Shown here: positions 5,135 through 5,514 of the stretch, in pieces
Layout of the letters: every line of letters begins with the position of its first letter
Numbering within the stretch: position 1 is the first letter of the stretch
Assembly (NCBI GenBank): GCA_025455895.1
Contig: JALOLQ010000186.1
Location: 1 to 5,514, forward strand
Direction of reading: 5' to 3'
DNA: 5,514 nucleotides
DNA from: Solirubrobacteraceae bacterium
GTDB lineage: Bacteria; Actinomycetota; Thermoleophilia; Solirubrobacterales; Solirubrobacteraceae
Position numbers and translations under genes: made by a program
Notes under the pieces: generated by a model
Databases searched by the model: none
The model's input: only the letters and a program-made list of their open reading frames with translations
What the model was told of the DNA's origin: nothing

Positions 5135-5514
5135 ATGATCGTCGCCGTCGGAGCCGACCACGCGGGCGCCCCGCTGAAGGACGTGGTCGCCGAGGCGCTG
5201 GGAGCGGCCGGGCACGAGGTGCGCGACTGCGGGCGCTGCGAGGACTATCCGGACATCGCCCTGCGCGTCGGCCGCACGATCGCCGGCGGCGAGGCCGAGC
5301 GCGGTGTCCTCATCTGCGGCTCGGGCGCCGGCGTCGGCGTCGCCGCCTCGAAGCTGCCGGGGATTCGCGCGCAGACGATCCACGATGCCTACACCGCCCA
5401 CCAGGGCGTCGAGCACGACGCGGTGAACGTGCTCTGCCTGGGCGCGCGCGTGATCGGCAGCGAGGTCGCCCGCGAGCTCGTCACGACCTTCGCCGCCGCG
5501 CGGGTCAGCGACGA
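5135..5514 (+). CDS. rpiB: Ribose-5-phosphate isomerase B / LacA-LacB family sugar-phosphate isomerase, 3'-truncated
   Basis: The window holds 126 codons; family members usually have about 140-155 residues, so only the extreme C-terminus is missing. RpiB interconverts ribose 5-phosphate and ribulose 5-phosphate in the cytoplasmic pentose phosphate pathway. Visible signatures are VGADHAGAPLK (5-15), GHEVRDCG (26-33), YPD (38-40), GVLICGSGAGVGVAASKLPGIRA (57-79), HDAYTAHQGVEHDAVNVLCLGARVIG (83-108). C61 in ICGSG matches the catalytic base Cys66 of E. coli RpiB. The Glu used by the mycobacterial type (after SGNG) is absent, so this is the Cys type. The usual EHNDANVL is here EHDAVNVL, a variation in the active-site strand that could affect substrate preference. 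LacA/LacB-like or other pentose/hexose-phosphate isomerases cannot be excluded. No other start fits the DHAG motif, which lies only seven codons in. Confidence 0.93.
   Translation, partial: MIVAVGADHAGAPLKDVVAEALGAAGHEVRDCGRCEDYPDIALRVGRTIAGGEAERGVLICGSGAGVGVAASKLPGIRAQTIHDAYTAHQGVEHDAVNVLCLGARVIGSEVARELVTTFAAARVSD

Overview
The window is about three-quarters G+C, with codon third positions almost all G or C, only TGA or TAG stops, and no Shine-Dalgarno sequence before any start. Three protein types point to an actinobacterium of class Thermoleophilia (Solirubrobacter/Conexibacter-like): the small secreted protein with a GRR...C...KKK.C...LKPGRYR pattern, the lipoprotein with an FPITGG...HAGGL pattern, and the two large GT-C-like membrane proteins. 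This placement is recalled from protein families and was not computed.

Layout. (1) 1-1494, plus strand: the 3' part of a polytopic membrane protein resembling GT39/ArnT-type glycosyltransferases. (2) 1438-3135, minus strand: a second polytopic protein with GT-C/YfhO-like features. It converges on the first, and the two overlap tail to tail by 57 bp. (3) 3136-3188: a 53-bp divergent control region. (4) 3189-3674, plus: a small exported protein. (5) 3715-4314, plus: a lipoprotein. (6) 4311-5102, plus: a crotonase-superfamily enzyme whose GTG start overlaps the lipoprotein stop by 4 nt. (7) 5135 to the window end, plus: a ribose-5-phosphate isomerase B family protein lacking only its C-terminus. 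No gene-free stretch exceeds 53 bp. I see no RNA gene, insertion sequence, CRISPR array, attachment site or origin.

How the genes fit together. The two membrane proteins plausibly act on lipid-linked sugars or envelope glycans. The secreted protein and lipoprotein are envelope or extracytoplasmic proteins of unknown role. The crotonase and RpiB genes are ordinary cytoplasmic metabolism. The region does not form one obvious pathway.

The most informative signals are in the control sequences. Four of the five genes whose starts lie in the window have a TANNNT hexamer ending 6-8 nt before the start codon and no Shine-Dalgarno, which looks like leaderless transcription. The exception is the crotonase gene, which is stop-start coupled to its upstream neighbour. 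Other notable points are a perfect 10-bp-arm inverted repeat abutting the lipoprotein start, an in-phase palindrome inside the convergent overlap, and a crotonase that keeps only one of the two canonical glutamates. I found no convincing evidence of a previously undescribed multi-gene system.
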